A stretch of DNA of 64,000 nucleotides from Pseudomonas mandelii (GTDB lineage Bacteria; Pseudomonadota; Gammaproteobacteria; Pseudomonadales; Pseudomonadaceae). Of this stretch, positions 15,903 to 25,099 are shown one piece after another (position 1 is the stretch's first letter; every line of letters starts with the position of its first letter). The notes under the pieces are model-generated. The model ran no database searches. It was not told the origin of the DNA and was given only the letters and a program-made list of their open reading frames with translations. A program made the translations under genes and the position numbers. The DNA is taken from the NCBI RefSeq assembly GCF_006438925.1, contig NZ_RCZA01000014.1:62001-126000 (forward strand). Direction: 5' to 3'.

Positions 15903-16228
15903 TACTTGCTCTCCTCGAGAATGGCGGCGCCCAGTGCATCGAAGCGGGTGTTGGCGCTGTAGACGTACCAACCGGTCAGTAGCCAGGAAAAAATGATGAT
16001 CGCCGCGCCAACCGGCATGCCCAGGGTCAACATCCGATGCTCGGCGAGCGGCGCATGCAACCACTGTGGGGCAAACGCCACCACCAGCATGAACGCGTAG
16101 TAAGTGCCCAGCACTGCAGCACTCAGCGACCAGGCCAGGCGCGAACGGCTGCTCACCAATTGAATGAATTTCGGGTTGGACCGAATGCGTTCACAGCGTT
16201 GGGTATCGGTTGAATGGATGTCGATCAT
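15902..16228 (-). CDS. DUF485 membrane protein, ActP partner (YjcH-like)
   Basis: A 108-residue inner-membrane protein with two hydrophobic spans ([19 protein letters not shown] and [24 protein letters not shown]). DUF485 proteins are almost always encoded next to ActP-type symporters. The start is set at 16228 ([15 protein letters not shown]); the stop overlaps the actP start by one base (TAATG). Confidence 0.9.
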   Translation of the reverse strand: MIDIHSTDTQRCERIRSNPKFIQLVSSRSRLAWSLSAAVLGTYYAFMLVVAFAPQWLHAPLAEHRMLTLGMPVGAAIIIFSWLLTGWYVYSANTRFDALGAAILEESK

Positions 16229-16303
16229 GGGTGGCTCCACATTGTTTTTGTTATCAGTGTGTGGGGGCAGGGCAGCGCCGAATCCGGCGTGCACGAGCCC
16301 GAA

Positions 16304-16326
16304 ACGGCAGGTAAAGGCACCTGCCG
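16304..16326 (-). terminator. Weak hairpin after the acyl-CoA ligase gene
   Basis: GGCAGGT and ACCTGCC make a 7-bp stem with a 6-base loop, about 27 bp after the ligase stop on the minus strand. Only GTTT follows, so termination is uncertain; it may only attenuate into the DUF485-actP genes. Confidence 0.35.
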
Positions 16327-16352
16327 CTTGACGGGTACAACGTTGGTTCGGG

Positions 16353-17975
16353 TTAGAGCGCTTTAGCCCTGTCGCGCAGAACGTACTTCTGGATCTTGCC
16401 GGTTGAAGTCTTCGGCAGCAGGGTGAAAACCACAGTGCGCGGGACTTTGAAACCGGCCAGATGCTCGCGGCAGAAACTGATGATGTCGGCCTCGCGAACG
16501 TCCTGGTGATCGGCCTTCAACGTGATAAAGGCGCAGGGCGTTTCGCCCCACTTCTCATCGGGACGGGCGACGACGGCCGCTTCCATCACACCCGGATGGC
16601 GATAGAGCACACCTTCCAGTTCGATGGTGGAAATGTTCTCGCCGCCGGAAATGATGATGTCCTTGAGTCGGTCCTTGATCTCGACATAACCGTTGGGATG
16701 ACACACCGCCAGGTCGCCGGTGTGGAACCAGCCGCCTTCGAACGCTTCAGCCGTAGCGGTCGGGTTCTTCAGGTAGCCCTTCATCACGGTGTTGCCGCGC
16801 ATGAAGATCTCACCGATGGTCTGACCATCTCGCGGGGTCGGCTCCAGTGTCTTCGAATCGCCAACCATCACGCCTTCGAGCGTCGGGTAGCGCACGCCCT
16901 GACGGGATTTGATTTGCGCCCGCTCGTCCAGCGGCAACTCATCCCATTCGGCATGCCAGGCGCAGAGCGTCACCGGACCATAGGTTTCGGTCAGGCCATA
17001 CACGTGGGTGACTTTGATGCCCATTTCTTCCACGGCACCGATCACTTTGGCCGGTGGCGCGGCACCGGCGACCATCGCGTTGACCGGGTGATCGATCGCC
17101 GCTTTCGCCGATTCCGGCATGTTGACCAAGGCATTGAGCACGATCGGCGCGGCGCACAAATGGGTGACCTGATGCTCGCGGATCAGCGTGAGGATTTTCT
17201 GCGGATCGACACGGCGCAGGAACACATGCACACCGGCCATGGCCGTGATGATCCACGGGTAGCACCAACCGTTGCAATGGAACATCGGCAGGGTCCAGAG
17301 GTACACCGGGTGGTTGCCCATGGCCCAGGTCATCTGGTTGCCCAACGAGTTCAGGTACGCACCGCGATGGTGGTAAACCACGCCTTTAGGGTTGCCGGTG
17401 GTACCTGAGGTGTAATTCAGCGAGATGGCTTGCCATTCATCATCGGGCCACTGCCAGGCAAAGGCCGGATCGCCTTCGGCCAACAACGCTTCGTAGTCCA
17501 GATCGCTGACAGCCTTTCCTTCACCGTATTCCGGGTCATTGACGTCAATGACCAGCGGCGGGTGATCCAGCATGCCGATCGCCGCGTGAATCACATCATG
17601 GAACTCGCGGTCGGTAATCAGCACCTTGGCTTCGCCATGCTGCAGCATGAAGGCAATGGCTTCGGCATCCAGGCGCACGTTGAGCGGGTTGAGCACCGCG
17701 CCGATCATCGGCACGCCGAAGTGCACTTCAAGCATCTCGGGAATGTTGGGCAGCATCACCGCCACCGTGTCGTTCTTGCCGATGCCGCGACCGGCCAGCG
17801 CCGAAGCCAGACGGCGGCAGCGGGTGTAGGTCTGCGCCCAGGTGCGGCGGATAGAGCCATGGATGACGGCGGGGTAGTCTGGATAAACGCTGGCGGTGCG
17901 CTCGATGAAGCTGAGCGGAGACAAGGCAATATGATTGACAGCCGCAGGGCCTAGCCCTTGTTCATAGATCGACAT
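16353..17975 (-). CDS. Acyl-CoA synthetase (AMP-dependent ligase, medium/short-chain)
   Basis: A 540-residue adenylate-forming enzyme that makes acyl-CoA from a carboxylic acid, ATP and CoA. The P-loop motif YTSGTTGNPKGVVYHHRGA (near residues 187-205), GLTETYGP, and the hinge/C-terminal motif HTGDLAVCHPNGYVEIKDRLKDIIISGGENIS are intact, as is the catalytic Lys region TSTGKIQKYVLRDRAK. The start at 17975 gives the usual family N-terminus. It resembles Pseudomonas medium-chain and DmdB-type ligases; the acid is not determinable from sequence. It heads the run ligase - DUF485 - actP - acyl-CoA dehydrogenase and is divergent from the PAS kinase/response regulator pair. Confidence 0.9.
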   Translation of the reverse strand: MSIYEQGLGPAAVNHIALSPLSFIERTASVYPDYPAVIHGSIRRTWAQTYTRCRRLASALAGRGIGKNDTVAVMLPNIPEMLEVHFGVPMIGAVLNPLNVRLDAEAIAFMLQHGEAKVLITDREFHDVIHAAIGMLDHPPLVIDVNDPEYGEGKAVSDLDYEALLAEGDPAFAWQWPDDEWQAISLNYTSGTTGNPKGVVYHHRGAYLNSLGNQMTWAMGNHPVYLWTLPMFHCNGWCYPWIITAMAGVHVFLRRVDPQKILTLIREHQVTHLCAAPIVLNALVNMPESAKAAIDHPVNAMVAGAAPPAKVIGAVEEMGIKVTHVYGLTETYGPVTLCAWHAEWDELPLDERAQIKSRQGVRYPTLEGVMVGDSKTLEPTPRDGQTIGEIFMRGNTVMKGYLKNPTATAEAFEGGWFHTGDLAVCHPNGYVEIKDRLKDIIISGGENISTIELEGVLYRHPGVMEAAVVARPDEKWGETPCAFITLKADHQDVREADIISFCREHLAGFKVPRTVVFTLLPKTSTGKIQKYVLRDRAKAL

Positions 17976-18095
17976 GTACGGGTACTCGGTGGCTGATTGT
18001 TAGCTCTATAGGTGACCTTGCAGCGTAGCCGCTGAGGGCGCCTTTTATGTCCGGCCTGCTTTATATAACATTCAGCTACCGATATGGAAGTACAA

Positions 18096-18110
18096 CCTAC
18101 GTCATATAGG
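18096..18110. promoter_or_regulatory. Candidate response-regulator operator in the divergent ligase/kinase region
   Basis: CCTACGTCATATAGG is a dyad (CCTA N7 TAGG, with further matches inside the spacer). It is centred in the 230-bp gap between the acyl-CoA ligase and the histidine kinase. A LuxR-type response regulator is encoded in the divergent operon, which makes this the obvious place for its site. No consensus is known to me for this regulator. Confidence 0.35.
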
Positions 18111-18205
18111 ACATGTACTATATTTGATTCTGACTGGTCTAAATCAATACAGTCACACCGCCAAGGTCGGTATATCCTTGGCTCCCCCAACGAAGCGGAC
18201 CTGTG

Positions 18206-20482
18206 ATGACCCTGACTCCCGTTCGATTGCACAGCTGGTTGCGCCTGCAGCGCGAGGGTGTGTCTCTGGCCGCCCGGGCCGATGCGTTGTGCCGTGCGCT
18301 GCAGGATTGCCCCGAGGTGCGCCGCGCGGTTTATCTGAGTTGGCAGGCCAATGCGCGGATTTACAGCCACGAGGGCGCTGCCCAGCATTTTCCACCGGGG
18401 CTGGGCGACCCTTCGCTGGCCAGCGATCAGCTGCTGTTTAATCGGCTGGTCGAAGCGGGTCGGCTGGATCTGGCTCAAGTACGTCAACTCGATTGCTGGT
18501 TGGCCGGGCGACTGCGCCGGGCCGCTATCAGCCATGGCCAGGTGTTTGATCTGGCCTTGCAACCGGGGCAGCCGGGGTTGTTGCTGGTGGAAGTGTGCGA
18601 GGGCGTGAGTCTTGATTGGCTGGGTTGGGTGCAGGACTTGCTCACAACGTTGCTGAGCAGCGTCAACGGTATGCTGCGCGGCTCGCCGCTGTTGGGCCAC
18701 GATCCGCAACCGAGTCTGTTGCTCGATGCCCAGGGCCGACCGCTGGAGTTCAACGCGGCGCTGCTGGCATTGCTGGCCGAAAAACCGCTGACCGATGTGC
18801 TGGGCTTTTTGCCGGTGAATCACCGGGTGCTGGTACGCGCCTGCCTGGACCAGCAACGCGCCATCGAAGGGGTCGAAGCCCAGTTTGAAGCGCAGATCCT
18901 GATCTGGACGTTTATCCCCGATCCCCAGGACAACCGCGTGCTCGCCCGTTGCCGCGATGCCACGGCGCAAGTGCTGGCCGAGCGTGAAGCAGCCACGGCA
19001 CGCCGGTTGTACCGGCTGATCATCGAGAACACCACCGACCTGATTTCCCGACACACACCGGACGGGCGCTTTCTCGATGCCTCGCCGGCGTCCTGGACAT
19101 TGCTCGGCTACTGGCCTGAGGAGTTGCGCGGGCAAATGGCCCAGGGTTTGTTCCATGGTCAGGACCTGGCCAGCCTGGTGCAGCGCGCGCGGGATGCCCT
19201 GGAGCAGGACGGTTATCACACGATGACCTATCGCATTCGCCATCGCGACGGGCATTACCTGTGGTTTGAAACCGCCAGCCGGGCGATTCGTGAAACCTAC
19301 ACCGGGGCGGTGGTCGAAGTGGTCAGTGTCTCCCGGGACATTACCGCCCGTGTGCAGGCCGAGGAGAACAAGCGGCGCCTGGCGGAAGTCGTCGAGGCCA
19401 ACACCGATCCCGTGTTGTTCATCGACCCCGAGGGGCAAGTCACTTACCTCAATCCAGCGGCCCGGCGCATCCTCGGGATCGACGAGCAACAACCGATGCC
19501 AGCCCTGGCGGCGTTGTTCGGCAGCGCCGACCTGGCACGTCTGCAGCGTGATGGCTGGAACAGCGCCGAACGCGACGGTGTCTGGAGCACCGATGCACGA
19601 TTGCAGCCACCAGGAGGCGGCACTTCAGTGCCGGTGTCGCTGGTGCTGCTGGCGCACCGTTCGGCCGGCGGTGAACGCTATTACTCCCTGGTTGCACGGG
19701 ACATGACCGAGCGTGAACTGCGTGAGGTGCAACAGCGTCGCCATCAGGACGAACTGGCGCACACCGCGCGGTTGGTCACCTTGGGTGAGTTGGCCTCGGG
19801 CATCGCACACGAAATCAACCAACCGTTGGCGGCGGTGGTCAATTACGCCAACGCCAGCCAGCGCTATTTACAGACGCTGGATTCCAATCCCCAAGCCGCC
19901 GCCCGAGTGGCGCAAGGGCTGGAGCGCATTACCCATCACGCCACGCATGCTTCAGAAGTGATCAGACGTTTGCGCGCGTTTCTGCGCAAGGGACAACGCC
20001 GGATGCAAGCCCTGAATTTCACCGACGTCGCCCGCGAGGCCGTGCGCTTGTGTGCCTGGGAAGCGAGCAATTGCCAAGTGACAATCGAGGATCGCCTGCC
20101 GGATAATCTGCCGCCGATTTATGCCGACCGGGTGCTGCTGGAGCAGGTCCTGCTCAATCTGTTGCGCAATGCCATCGACGCCAACCGCGAACAACATCCG
20201 GGGCAACCTTCGCTGATCGTGATGGCTGCGGGGCAGGGCGGTGGTGCAACCGTGGAAATCAGTGTGCAAGACCAGGGACCGGGCGTCAGCGAGCCCGAAC
20301 TGGAGCAGATATTTACCCCGTTCTATACCAGCAAGGCCGATGGCCTGGGACTTGGCTTGTCCATGAGCCGCAGCATCATCGAAGGTTTCGGTGGCGAATT
20401 GCAGGCCCGACGCCAACCTGTCGGGCTGCTCATGTGCTGCCGCTTGCCGCTGGCCGGCCCAACAAAACAACAACAGGAATAA
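18206..20482 (+). CDS. Soluble PAS-domain sensor histidine kinase
   Basis: A 758-residue kinase with no membrane span, so a cytoplasmic sensor. A PAS-like segment at ~170-255 (SLLLDAQGRPLEFNAALLAL), PAS at ~270-395 (IENTTDLISRHTPDGRFL) and PAS at ~395-500 (VVEANTDPVLFIDPEGQVTYLNP) precede the H-box LGELASGIAHEINQPLAAVV, the N-box LLNLLRNAIDAN and the G-boxes DQGPGV and GLGLGLSMSRSI. This is the FixL-like HPK4 class. ATG 18206 follows an in-frame GTG at 18203. The stop is 4 bases before the response regulator start. Divergence from the CoA-ligase operon suggests it controls that operon in response to a metabolite or redox signal; that is inference. Confidence 0.92.
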   Translation: MTLTPVRLHSWLRLQREGVSLAARADALCRALQDCPEVRRAVYLSWQANARIYSHEGAAQHFPPGLGDPSLASDQLLFNRLVEAGRLDLAQVRQLDCWLAGRLRRAAISHGQVFDLALQPGQPGLLLVEVCEGVSLDWLGWVQDLLTTLLSSVNGMLRGSPLLGHDPQPSLLLDAQGRPLEFNAALLALLAEKPLTDVLGFLPVNHRVLVRACLDQQRAIEGVEAQFEAQILIWTFIPDPQDNRVLARCRDATAQVLAEREAATARRLYRLIIENTTDLISRHTPDGRFLDASPASWTLLGYWPEELRGQMAQGLFHGQDLASLVQRARDALEQDGYHTMTYRIRHRDGHYLWFETASRAIRETYTGAVVEVVSVSRDITARVQAEENKRRLAEVVEANTDPVLFIDPEGQVTYLNPAARRILGIDEQQPMPALAALFGSADLARLQRDGWNSAERDGVWSTDARLQPPGGGTSVPVSLVLLAHRSAGGERYYSLVARDMTERELREVQQRRHQDELAHTARLVTLGELASGIAHEINQPLAAVVNYANASQRYLQTLDSNPQAAARVAQGLERITHHATHASEVIRRLRAFLRKGQRRMQALNFTDVAREAVRLCAWEASNCQVTIEDRLPDNLPPIYADRVLLEQVLLNLLRNAIDANREQHPGQPSLIVMAAGQGGGATVEISVQDQGPGVSEPELEQIFTPFYTSKADGLGLGLSMSRSIIEGFGGELQARRQPVGLLMCCRLPLAGPTKQQQE

Positions 20483-20486
20483 CGTA

Positions 20487-21122
20487 ATGGCAGGTGTGAC
20501 GGAGCACGTGGTGTATGTGGTCGACGACGATCAAGGCATGCTCGACTCAACGGTCTGGTTATTGGAATCGGTAGGGCTTAAAGCCTTGCCGTTTACCAGT
20601 GGCGTGGAGTTTCTCAATGCTTGTGATGCCACGCTCGATGCCTGCGTGCTGCTCGATGTTCGCATGCCCGGCATGGGCGGTCTGAACGTGCAGGAAGAAA
20701 TGCGCGCACGTGAACTGAACCTGCCGATCATTTTCGTCAGCGGGCATGCGGATGTGCCGATCGTGGTCCGCGCCTTCAAGGCGGGTGCCCATGACTTCAT
20801 CGAGAAGCCCTATAACGAGCAACTGCTGCTGGACAGCGTGCAACAGGCACTCAGTAACTGCGCGGCAAACCGTTCAGGCAATCAGGGGCACGAAGCCTTG
20901 CAGGCGCGCTTGCTGACATTGACCCCACGGGAGCGCGATGTCTTGCTGCCGCTGGTCCAGGGTTACACCACCCGTGAAATCGCTGAACAACTGGGCGTGA
21001 GCGCAAAAACCGTCGACTTGTATCGCTCTCGGGTGATGAAACGCATGCAGGCCAATACCTTGCCGGACCTGGTGGGCATGGCCATCGCCGCTGAACTGGT
21101 TGATCCGCTGAAGCTGCGGTGA
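20487..21122 (+). CDS. LuxR/FixJ-type response regulator
   Basis: A 211-residue regulator with a receiver domain (VVYVVDDDQGMLDS, phospho-acceptor Asp in CVLLDVRMPGMGG, Thr/Ser position FVSGHAD, Lys in HDFIEKPYNE). The C-terminal LuxR-type HTH reads LTPRERDVLLPLVQGYTTRE, then EQLGVSAKTVDLYRSRVMKRM. This is the FixJ arrangement, as expected for the HPK4-type partner just upstream. ATG 20487 lies 4 bases after the kinase stop. Confidence 0.93.
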   Translation: MAGVTEHVVYVVDDDQGMLDSTVWLLESVGLKALPFTSGVEFLNACDATLDACVLLDVRMPGMGGLNVQEEMRARELNLPIIFVSGHADVPIVVRAFKAGAHDFIEKPYNEQLLLDSVQQALSNCAANRSGNQGHEALQARLLTLTPRERDVLLPLVQGYTTREIAEQLGVSAKTVDLYRSRVMKRMQANTLPDLVGMAIAAELVDPLKLR

Positions 21123-21200
21123 TTGCTCACGTTTTCCATTGAGCGTCTATGCTGGGCTAACCGATCTCATCCCTCTGCAGCGATCTGCAAGGAGGCAGCA

Positions 21201-22301
21201 ATGGTGCCCACATCCAGTCCCGAGAAGGCGTTCACACGCAGTCTGCTCGATGTTTTGATCCGTGCCGGGTTGATTGCCGTACTGGTGCTGTTCTGCTTTG
21301 AGATTTTCAGCCCGTTCCGCGACCTCATGCTGTGGTCGCTGATTATGGCGATCACCCTTTACCCGCTGCAACAGCGGCTCCGGGGGCCGCTGGGCCACAA
21401 AGAAGGGCTCATTGCGACGCTGATCGTGCTTTTCGCCATCGTTGTTCTCATGGTGCCGGTCTATCTGTTGGGCACCTCCCTGGTCGATTCGATCGATCAG
21501 GCCAGGACCATCGTCAAGGACGGCAACTTCCATATTCCGCCCCCCGTCGATTCAGTCGCTGCCTGGCCTTTAGTGGGCAAGCCTATCTCTGCTATATGGC
21601 TGCAGGCCTCAACCGATCTTCCCGAGTTGACAGCGAAGTACCTGCCGCAGATCAAGCAATTCAGCATCGGCTTTCTGGGCAAACTCGCCGGCGTCGGCAT
21701 GGGGTTCCTCACCTTTATCTTTGCGTTGATCATCGCCGGCATTTTCATGGCTTATGGCGAGAGCGGCACGCGCAGTGCGATACAGATCGCGTCCCGCATC
21801 AGCGGTCCGGGCAAAGGACCGAAAATTGCCGAACTGTGTACCGCTACGATTCGTGCGGTGGCGCTGGGGGTCGTCGGCATCGCCTTCATCCAGATGCTGC
21901 TGGTCGGCCTCGGTTTCGTGGTCAAGGGCGTTCCCGGCGCCGGCCTGCTTGCCTTGGCGGTGCTGTTGCTCGGCATCATGCAATTACCGGCGACGCTGAT
22001 TACAGTGCCCGTGATTGCGTATGTGTTCGCCACCGAAGGGGCCAGTACGGCGAGCATTGTTTTTGCCATCTATGTGTTCGTTGCCGGCCTGGTGGATAAC
22101 GTACTCAAGCCTTTGCTGCTGGGGCGCGGTGTCGATGTGCCGATGCCGGTGGTGTTGATCGGTGCCCTGGGCGGCATGGTCACCAGCGGTATCCTCGGTC
22201 TGTTCATCGGCCCGGTGGTGCTTGCGGTCGGCTATCAGTTGTTCTGGCAATGGGTGGAGGATCAGCCGCAGAACAGACCGGACGTCTCGCCGACGTTATG
22301 A
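21201..22301 (+). CDS. AI-2E family transporter (PerM/YdiK-like permease)
   Basis: A 366-residue inner-membrane protein with about 7-8 hydrophobic spans (LLDVLIRAGLIAVLVLFCFE, GLIATLIVLFAIVVLMVPVYLLG, FLTFIFALIIAGIFMA, GLLALAVLLLGIMQLPATLI). The AI-2E permease C-terminal motif FVAGLVDNVLKPLLLGRGVDVPM is present. Family functions range from export of small molecules to ion transport and are often unknown. The start is ATG 21201 behind GGAGG; the frame extends upstream to 21123 without a ribosome site. Confidence 0.88.
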   Translation: MVPTSSPEKAFTRSLLDVLIRAGLIAVLVLFCFEIFSPFRDLMLWSLIMAITLYPLQQRLRGPLGHKEGLIATLIVLFAIVVLMVPVYLLGTSLVDSIDQARTIVKDGNFHIPPPVDSVAAWPLVGKPISAIWLQASTDLPELTAKYLPQIKQFSIGFLGKLAGVGMGFLTFIFALIIAGIFMAYGESGTRSAIQIASRISGPGKGPKIAELCTATIRAVALGVVGIAFIQMLLVGLGFVVKGVPGAGLLALAVLLLGIMQLPATLITVPVIAYVFATEGASTASIVFAIYVFVAGLVDNVLKPLLLGRGVDVPMPVVLIGALGGMVTSGILGLFIGPVVLAVGYQLFWQWVEDQPQNRPDVSPTL

Positions 22302-22367
22302 CTGCCCGGGCTTGCGCTAGCATAAAAGGTGTTCAGGCCACTCGTCCTGACGAGCAGGGCTGCCGCC

Positions 22368-23099
22368 ATGACTGCACAGAATCATCAACTGCTGGACCAG
22401 GTGCTGATCGCCCATGGTGGTCTGGAACGCTGGAACCACTTCAGTAAAGTTCGCGCCACGATCGTGACCGGCGGCTCGCTATGGGGCATGAAAGGGCTGA
22501 CGCAGGACAACGCACCCCGGCAGATGACCGTTTGGCTGGATGAACAGCGCGCTTCGGTGATGCCATTCGGTGGGCCTGATCAACGGACGGCCTACACGCC
22601 AGACCGCATCGCCATCGAAACCACCGAGGGCAAGGTGATTGCCGAGCGATCAGCGCCCCGGGAATCCTTTCGCGGTCACGGGGAAACAACCCCTTGGGAT
22701 CCACTTCAGCGAGCGTACTTCAACGGTTACGCGCTCTGGTCCTACCTGACCATGCCTTTCCTGTTCACCTTGCCGGGTGTCCTGACCGAGGAAGCCGAGC
22801 CCTGGCAAGAGGGAACACAGCGCTGGCGACGATTGCAGGTGACCTTTCCCGAGAACATCGCCACCCACTGCGCGGTGCAGGATTTCTATTTCGGCGAGGG
22901 CTTCCTGCTTCGTCGACATGACTACAACGTGGACGTGAGTAGTGGCCTGCCTGCCGCGCAGTATGTTCATGACTACGTTGAAGCAGACGGGCTGCGCATG
23001 CCCGGCAAACGGCGTGCCTATCGACGCGGGGATGACGGCTGGGCCGACAGGAATGACGTGCTGGTGGCTATCGACCTCAGCGACATCAGCTACGCCTGA
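22368..23099 (+). CDS. Conserved protein of unknown function, upstream of MaoC gene
   Basis: A 243-residue protein without signal peptide or membrane span. It opens with a helical segment (LLDQVLIAHGGLERWNHFSKVRATI) and is then beta-rich with many aromatics and charged residues (YFNGYALWSYLTMPFLFTLPG, FYFGEGFLLRRHDYNVDVSSG, DGLRMPGKRRAYRRGDDG). The pattern recalls single-domain LolA/VioE-like beta sheets, but I cannot assign a family firmly. The start is at 22368 (MTAQNHQLL). It ends 13 bp before the MaoC gene, so the two are probably cotranscribed. Confidence 0.7.
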   Translation: MTAQNHQLLDQVLIAHGGLERWNHFSKVRATIVTGGSLWGMKGLTQDNAPRQMTVWLDEQRASVMPFGGPDQRTAYTPDRIAIETTEGKVIAERSAPRESFRGHGETTPWDPLQRAYFNGYALWSYLTMPFLFTLPGVLTEEAEPWQEGTQRWRRLQVTFPENIATHCAVQDFYFGEGFLLRRHDYNVDVSSGLPAAQYVHDYVEADGLRMPGKRRAYRRGDDGWADRNDVLVAIDLSDISYA

Positions 23100-23112
23100 A
23101 GAGGGTTGAATC

Positions 23113-23577
23113 ATGACCATCCATTCCTGGGAAAAGCTCTACCTCGATGACCTGAGCCTGGGTCAGCAGTTCGAAAGCGACAGCCTGCGTGTCCATCGAG
23201 CGTCGATGCTGGCCTTTGCTCAGGAGTTCGACCCGCAACCGTTTCACCTCGATCCTGAAGCCGCCGAGCTGAGCCTGTTCCGTGGTCTGGCAGCCAGTGG
23301 CTGGAACACCGCCGCCCTGACCATGAAGCTGTTGGTGGAAAGCGTGCCATTGGCTGACGGGATCATAGGCCTGGGCATCGAGTTGAGCTGGCCGACGCCG
23401 ACCTACCCAGACGATCTGTTGCGTCTGCAATGCACCGTGCAGGCCATCGAGCCGTCCAGCTCCAAGCCGGAGCGGGGCGTGGTGACCTTGTTCATGGAAA
23501 CACTCAATCAAAACGATAAGGTCGTGCAGCGAGCCACCGGCAAACTGCTGGTCTTCAGAAGACCGGCGCCTGATTGA
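23113..23577 (+). CDS. MaoC-family (hot-dog fold) dehydratase
   Basis: A 154-residue hot-dog protein. The MaoC/PhaJ hydratase signature is present at ~30-55 (MLAFAQEFDPQPFHLDPEAA, with catalytic-type Asp and His), followed by GLAASGWNTAALTMKLLV and the beta strands of the fold. Family members hydrate enoyl-CoA to (R)-3-hydroxyacyl-CoA, a PHA precursor, or act on other acyl-CoAs. A link to the PHA locus 13 kb away is possible but not shown. ATG 23113 sits behind GAGGGTTGAATC. Confidence 0.85.
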   Translation: MTIHSWEKLYLDDLSLGQQFESDSLRVHRASMLAFAQEFDPQPFHLDPEAAELSLFRGLAASGWNTAALTMKLLVESVPLADGIIGLGIELSWPTPTYPDDLLRLQCTVQAIEPSSSKPERGVVTLFMETLNQNDKVVQRATGKLLVFRRPAPD

Positions 23578-23677
23578 GAAAGTAGTCATGGGTGTGTGGA
23601 ACGTGCGTGATCGGCAAGGCGTCTTGCCGTTGCATTGAGCGCGTTCTTTGTCGATTGCAGGGGGCGGAGGAGGCGTT

Positions 23678-24862
23678 TTGAAAACATTCCTGCTCAGGCC
23701 TAGCGCCTCAACGCTGAACATGTTGCGTCAAGCGTGCCTGCAACGCCGTGATGCGGTGCCGCCAACGTTAACGGAAAAAGCGCTCATCCCTGGCATTCCA
23801 GATGCTCGCTACTGGCTGGACCAGGATCTGACGCCGTTCATTCGGGATGTGAGTCAGGCCAACCTTCGAGAAGCCGAGGCGCTCACCAGCGCAGGGCTGC
23901 CCAACGACACCCTGCCGCTGGCAAGCATGTTGGCCGTTTCGGGGGGCGGCGATGCAGGCACATTCGCGGGGGGCATCATTGCGGGATGGACCCTGCATGG
24001 GACTCGACCCGTGTTCAAAGTCGTCACCGGCATTAGCGCTGGCGCCCTGGTCGCCCCGTTTGCCTACCTGGGGCCTCAGTACGACGGTGTCATTCTGGGT
24101 ATCTGCAATGCAGTCGGTCCAAAAGACATTTTCCATCCGCGCAACATGCTGACCCGTCTTGCCAGCGATGGTATGGCGCATAGCAAGCCACTGTCGCGGC
24201 TCATTGCACAGCACATCACTACCGAGGTCCTTGCGGCAATCGCGTCGGAATACGCCAAAGGACGTCTTCTGATGATCGGCACCACTGACCTTGATTCAGG
24301 ACGCCCGGTCACCTGGAACATGGGCGCTATTGCCTCCAGCCAGGCATCCGGCGCGCTCGACCTGTTTCGCAACATCATGATCGCCTCGATGAGTATTCCC
24401 GGCGCCGTCTCACCCGTCATGATCGACGTGGAGGTTGACGGACAACAGTTTCAGGAAATGCACGTGGACGGAGGCGTCCTGACTCAGGTGTTCCTTTACC
24501 CACCCGGCACCGTGATGGCGCTGAACCGCGTGACCGGGGCGCGTATGCGTGATGAACGGCATTTTTATGTCATTCGCAACGGCAAACTGGAGCTGCAGTG
24601 GTCCGGAACCAAGCGTCGCACCTTGAGCATCGGCGGTCGCGCCATCAGCGCATTGATCCAGACTCAGGGGATCAGCGATCTGGATCGAATTTACCGAATT
24701 GCACAGCAGGATGGCGCGGACTTCAATCTGGCGTACATCGGCTCCGACTTTGATATTTCTCGCAATCATAGATTTGATGGCGAGTACATGAAGCGCTTGT
24801 TCGATTACGCCTTTGAACTCAGTGCGAAAGGCTATCCGTGGCATAAATCGCCGAGTACGTGA
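23678..24862 (+). CDS. Patatin-like phospholipase
   Basis: A ~394-residue patatin-type lipid acyl hydrolase with the Ser-Asp dyad. The oxyanion motif LAVSGGGDAGTFAGG (near residues 86-98), the nucleophile elbow GISAG (Ser120) and the Asp motif HVDGGV (near residue 263) are present. I place the start at TTG 23678 because GGAGGAGG lies just upstream; an in-frame TTG at 23648 is the alternative. No standard signal peptide; the N-terminal LLRPSASTLNMLR could be a weak one. The downstream inverted repeat at 24875-25051 may terminate it. Confidence 0.85.
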   Translation: MKTFLLRPSASTLNMLRQACLQRRDAVPPTLTEKALIPGIPDARYWLDQDLTPFIRDVSQANLREAEALTSAGLPNDTLPLASMLAVSGGGDAGTFAGGIIAGWTLHGTRPVFKVVTGISAGALVAPFAYLGPQYDGVILGICNAVGPKDIFHPRNMLTRLASDGMAHSKPLSRLIAQHITTEVLAAIASEYAKGRLLMIGTTDLDSGRPVTWNMGAIASSQASGALDLFRNIMIASMSIPGAVSPVMIDVEVDGQQFQEMHVDGGVLTQVFLYPPGTVMALNRVTGARMRDERHFYVIRNGKLELQWSGTKRRTLSIGGRAISALIQTQGISDLDRIYRIAQQDGADFNLAYIGSDFDISRNHRFDGEYMKRLFDYAFELSAKGYPWHKSPST

Positions 24863-24874
24863 AAGAGGGCCGGC

Positions 24875-25051
24875 CAGCCGCGACACTTTTGTAGCAGCTG
24901 CCGAGCCCGCGAGGCTGCGTTCGGCTGCGTAGCAGTCGTGAATCCGGCTGACGCGGTATGCCTGACGTACCGCAATGACTGATTTTACGACTGCTTCGCA
25001 GCCGAACGCAGCCTCGCAAGCTCGGCAGCTGCTACAGAAGTGTCGCGGCTG
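24875..25051. repeat. Long inverted repeat, TGTAGCAGCTGCCGAG family (copy 2)
   Basis: Outer arms CAGCCGCGACACTT and AAGTGTCGCGGCTG are a perfect 14-bp match, continuing inward as GTAGCAGCTGCCGAGC / GCTCGGCAGCTGCTAC, then GAGGCTGCGTTCGGCTGCG with its complement. It fills the 240-bp gap between the convergent patatin and LprI-MliC genes, where a long RNA hairpin could stop transcription from both sides. Confidence 0.9.
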
Positions 25052-25099
25052 AAATATCGGAATAGCGACGCTTGATTTTCCGGACGTGCCCCAGAGAAA

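Noticed and set aside
17951-19492. A 513-codon minus-strand frame over the ligase start and histidine kinase
   Set aside because: The overlapping kinase has clear PAS and HATPase motifs, while this frame has none and is rich in Gln, Arg and His as expected of antisense translation.
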